Part shown: positions 61,052 to 64,000 of the stretch, in pieces
Numbering within the stretch: the stretch's first letter is position 1
How the letters are laid out: every line of letters starts with the position of its first letter
Assembly: GCF_019970065.1 (NCBI RefSeq)
Contig: NZ_JAHXYH010000001.1
Span: 1,302,001 to 1,366,000, forward strand
DNA: 64,000 nt
Reading direction: 5' to 3'
DNA from: Chryseobacterium sp. OSA05B
Lineage (GTDB): Bacteria; Bacteroidota; Bacteroidia; Flavobacteriales; Weeksellaceae
The notes under the pieces: model-generated
Database searches by the model: none
Told to the model about the DNA's origin: nothing
Seen by the model: only the letters and a program-made list of their open reading frames with translations
Program-made: the position numbers and the translations under genes

Positions 61052-64000
61052 TTAGTTAAGGTCTTCGAATTCTTTCTTAGAACCCACAATTACATTCTGA
61101 TATTCTTTAAGACCTGTACCTGCAGGGATTCTGTGTCCTACAATTACATTTTCTTTAAGACCACTTAAGAAGTCAACTTTACCAGCTACTGCTGCCTCGT
61201 TAAGAACTTTCGTAGTTTCCTGGAATGATGCTGCAGACATGAATGACTTAGTCTGAAGAGCTGCTCTTGTAATCCCTTGCAATACAGGCGTTGCTGTAGC
61301 AGGAAGTGCTTCTCTTACTTCAACTAAGGCTTGATCTTCACGCTTCAGTTTGGAGTTTTCGTCTCTTAATTCTCTTGCTGTAATCATCTGACCTGGTTTG
61401 AATTCTTTAGAATCACCAGCTTCCACTACAACCTTAAGACCAAATACTCTGTTGTTTTCTTCCAAGAAGTCAAACTTGTGCTCCAGAGCTCCTTCCAAGA
61501 ACTGAGTATCACCTCCATCTACGATAGATACTTTCGTCATCATCTGTCTTACGATGATCTCGAAGTGCTTATCGTCGATTTTTACCCCCTGAAGACGGTA
61601 AACTTCCTGGATCTCATTTACCAGATATTCCTGAACCGCCGTTGGACCTTTGATTCTTAAGATATCATCTGGTGTAATAGAACCGTCAGAAAGTGGTGCT
61701 CCTGCTCTTACGAAGTCATTCTCCTGAACAAGGATCTGGTTAGAAAGTTTTACCAAGTAAATTTTTCTTTCACCAGTTTTAGCTTCTACGATCAATTCTC
61801 GGTTACCTCTCTTAATTTTTCCGTAAGAAACTACCCCGTCGATTTCAGTAACAACCGCTGGGTTTGAAGGGTTTCTTGCTTCGAATAGTTCGGTAACTCT
61901 CGGAAGACCTCCAGTGATATCCCCTGCTTTTGCAGATTTTCTTGGGATCTTGATCAAGACTTTACCAGCCTTAATTTTTTCACCATCGTTTACCATTAAG
62001 TGGGCTCCTACCGGTAAGTTGTATGCTTTCTGCTCAACTCCTTTAGAATCTACCACTTTCAATGTAGGTACGGCTTTCTTATTTCTAGATTCAGAGATTA
62101 CTTTCTCTTCAAATCCTGTCTGTTCGTCAATTTCAAGCTGGAATGAGATACCCTGAATAATGTCTTCGTATTCAACCTTACCTGCAGTTTCTGCAATGAT
62201 TACCGCGTTATACGGATCCCACTTACAGATGACATCTCCTTTCTTCACTTTATCACCTGGCTTCACTGCTAATTCTGAACCGTAAGGTACGTTAGCAATC
62301 ATCAATGGTGTTCTGGTTTCGTTATCCGCTACCAATCTAAATTCAGTTGAACGTGAAACAACTACCTCAGCAGTTTTACCGTTTTCATCTTCAGAAGTAA
62401 TGGTTCTTACTTCGTCCATTTCAACGATACCGTCTCTTCTTGCAACGATAGATGGGTTTTCTGATACGTTACCTGCAGTACCCCCCTGGTGGAAGGTTCT
62501 CAATGTAAGCTGAGTACCCGGCTCCCCAATTGACTGTGCTCCGATAACCCCTACAGCTTCACCCATGTGGATCATCTTACCAGTGGCAAGGTTTCTACCA
62601 TAACACTTCGCACAGATTCCTTTCTTGGTTTCACAAGTAAGTGGAGAACGAACTTCAACAGCTTCTAATCCTGCTGCTTCAATTTTCTTCGCTAATGCTT
62701 CATTAATTACCTGATCTGCTTCAGCGATTAACTCGTCTGATTCAGGATCATAGATGTTATGAAGAGAAACTCTACCTAAGATTCTTTCAGAGATCTTTTC
62801 AACGATCTCGTCATTTTTCTTAAGTGCAGTCACTTCAGTACCTCTAAGCGTTCCACAGTCGTCCTCAGTAACGATAACGTCCTGAGCAACGTCTACCAGT
62901 CTTCTTGTAAGGTAACCAGCATCGGCAGTTTTAAGTGCGGTATCCGCAAGACCCTTACGGGCACCGTGGGTAGAGATAAAGTACTCTAGAATCGAAAGAC
63001 CTTCCTTAAAGTTTGCAAGGATCGGGTTTTCAATGATCTCCGCACCGGTAGAACCAGCTTTTTGCGGTTTCGCCATCAAACCTCTCATCCCTGATAACTG
63101 ACGGATCTGTTCTTTAGAACCCCTCGCCCCGGAATCAAGCATCATATATACAGAGTTGAATCCACCTTGGTCAGATTTCATTCTGCTCATGATCATTTCA
63201 GTTAATCCAGCGTTGGTGTTTGTCCAAACGTCGATTACCTGGTTATAACGTTCTGTATCTGTAATTAGACCCATGTTATAGTTGGCTCTAATCTCATCAA
63301 CAGTTTCAATAGATGTAGCAATCATCTTTTTCTTCTCAACAGGAACTACAATATCCCCAAGTGAGAATGAAAGACCTCCTTTGAATGCATTAGAATACCC
63401 TAAGTCTTTCATTGCATCCAGGAACTTCACTGTTGTAGGGAAATCAGTATCCGCTAAAACTCTACCAATGATATTTCTCAGTGATTTCTTCGTCAATAGT
63501 TCATTAACGTATCCTGATTGTTTTGGTACAATTTGGTTGAATAAGATTCTACCTAAAGAAGTTTCGATTAATTTTGTTGAAATCTCTCCGTTTTCTTTAA
63601 CCGGTAGTCTACATCTTACTTTAGCATTTAAAGAAACTCTTCCTTCAGCATAAGCGATTTCCGCTTCTTCAGGAGAATAGAATGCAAGACCTTCACCTAA
63701 AACTTTCATATCTTCTGTAGAGCTCAATTCTTTGGTCATGAAATAAAGACCAAGAACCATGTCCTGAGAAGGTACTGTAATAGGAGAACCGTTTGCAGGG
63801 TTCAAGATGTTCTGAGAACCTAGCATCAATAACTGAGCTTCAAGGATCGCTTCAGGGCCTAACGGTAAGTGTACCGCCATCTGGTCACCATCGAAATCGG
63901 CGTTGAATGCTGTTGTTACCAACGGGTGAAGCTGAATCGCTTTACCTTCGATCATCTTAGGCTGGAATGCCTGAATACCCAGTCTGTGAAGGGTAGGTGC
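61052..64000 (-). CDS. rpoC: DNA-directed RNA polymerase subunit beta', C-terminal part
   Basis: The 982 codons present run off the right edge, so the N terminus with the first zinc ribbon is missing. Near the edge lies [11 protein letters not shown] and then [20 protein letters not shown], which holds the catalytic Mg-binding Asp triad. The trigger-loop and bridge-helix region ([11 protein letters not shown] ... [20 protein letters not shown]) and the second zinc site ([19 protein letters not shown]) follow. The C terminus ([20 protein letters not shown] ... [16 protein letters not shown]) is complete. Core transcription enzyme. Confidence 0.98.
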   Translation of the reverse strand, partial: APTLHRLGIQAFQPKMIEGKAIQLHPLVTTAFNADFDGDQMAVHLPLGPEAILEAQLLMLGSQNILNPANGSPITVPSQDMVLGLYFMTKELSSTEDMKVLGEGLAFYSPEEAEIAYAEGRVSLNAKVRCRLPVKENGEISTKLIETSLGRILFNQIVPKQSGYVNELLTKKSLRNIIGRVLADTDFPTTVKFLDAMKDLGYSNAFKGGLSFSLGDIVVPVEKKKMIATSIETVDEIRANYNMGLITDTERYNQVIDVWTNTNAGLTEMIMSRMKSDQGGFNSVYMMLDSGARGSKEQIRQLSGMRGLMAKPQKAGSTGAEIIENPILANFKEGLSILEYFISTHGARKGLADTALKTADAGYLTRRLVDVAQDVIVTEDDCGTLRGTEVTALKKNDEIVEKISERILGRVSLHNIYDPESDELIAEADQVINEALAKKIEAAGLEAVEVRSPLTCETKKGICAKCYGRNLATGKMIHMGEAVGVIGAQSIGEPGTQLTLRTFHQGGTAGNVSENPSIVARRDGIVEMDEVRTITSEDENGKTAEVVVSRSTEFRLVADNETRTPLMIANVPYGSELAVKPGDKVKKGDVICKWDPYNAVIIAETAGKVEYEDIIQGISFQLEIDEQTGFEEKVISESRNKKAVPTLKVVDSKGVEQKAYNLPVGAHLMVNDGEKIKAGKVLIKIPRKSAKAGDITGGLPRVTELFEARNPSNPAVVTEIDGVVSYGKIKRGNRELIVEAKTGERKIYLVKLSNQILVQENDFVRAGAPLSDGSITPDDILRIKGPTAVQEYLVNEIQEVYRLQGVKIDDKHFEIIVRQMMTKVSIVDGGDTQFLEGALEHKFDFLEENNRVFGLKVVVEAGDSKEFKPGQMITARELRDENSKLKREDQALVEVREALPATATPVLQGITRAALQTKSFMSAASFQETTKVLNEAAVAGKVDFLSGLKENVIVGHRIPAGTGLKEYQNVIVGSKKEFEDLN

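Overview
The window looks like a chromosomal segment of a Flavobacteriia species, most probably Chryseobacterium or a close Weeksellaceae relative. This is inferred from several things seen in the sequence. It is AT-rich, and several promoters carry the Bacteroidetes -7 box TAnnTTTG, in three cases 20 bp after a TTG. Several secreted proteins end in type IX secretion (T9SS) sorting domains. Domain families such as DUF2461, DUF4272, DUF5777, DUF3467 and LytTR two-component pairs are also present. No rRNA, tRNA, CRISPR array, phage or insertion sequence was seen. The content is mostly small accessory operons with a few housekeeping blocks.

Layout. 1-6 kb: a frameshifted gene cut by the window edge, a kelch protein and a run of small hypothetical genes (DUF4304-like, DUF2461, VOC family). 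6-16 kb: a class C beta-lactamase-fold hydrolase; a TetR regulator with a 32-bp perfect palindrome at its promoter, followed by a SASA-type esterase; a DinB-like protein; an Arr-type rifamycin ADP-ribosyltransferase next to a TPR protein; and an SDR / YCII / ECF42-type sigma factor cluster. 16-24 kb: T9SS and hydrolase genes, a LytS/LytTR pair, and SUKH and YwqK-type proteins. 24-32 kb: an FMN riboswitch with ribB, a T9SS protein, an OmpR-type two-component pair followed by a porin, and an MHS-type transporter interrupted by an in-frame TGA. 32-37 kb: an overlapping hydrolase / ECF sigma / membrane protein operon, a methyltransferase and a secreted metzincin. 37-47 kb: an ABC exporter, a hydrolase with a Crp-like regulator, truA, lpxK, a purine nucleoside phosphorylase, a TlpA-like protein, a GNAT, and a single frame joining DNA polymerase IV to a complete cytoplasmic alpha-amylase. 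47-56 kb: a previously unlisted 51-aa double-glycine-leader, Cys-rich peptide, a carboxylesterase, AraC / cupin / alcohol dehydrogenase, divergent HxlR / NmrA, a phosphodiesterase and a double GNAT. 56-60 kb: a five-gene envelope cluster (beta-barrel, haem lipoprotein, YceI, ankyrin, DOMON-like T9SS) behind a Crp/Fnr regulator and a matching operator. 60-64 kb: DUF3467 and the 3' part of rpoC.

The observations most worth following up are the Pol IV / amylase fusion, the small Cys-rich double-glycine peptide, the Crp/Fnr-linked envelope cluster, the nonsense-interrupted transporter next to its porin and two-component system, and the hydrolase / ECF sigma operon. Functions rest on motif and family recognition by eye; no database search was run.
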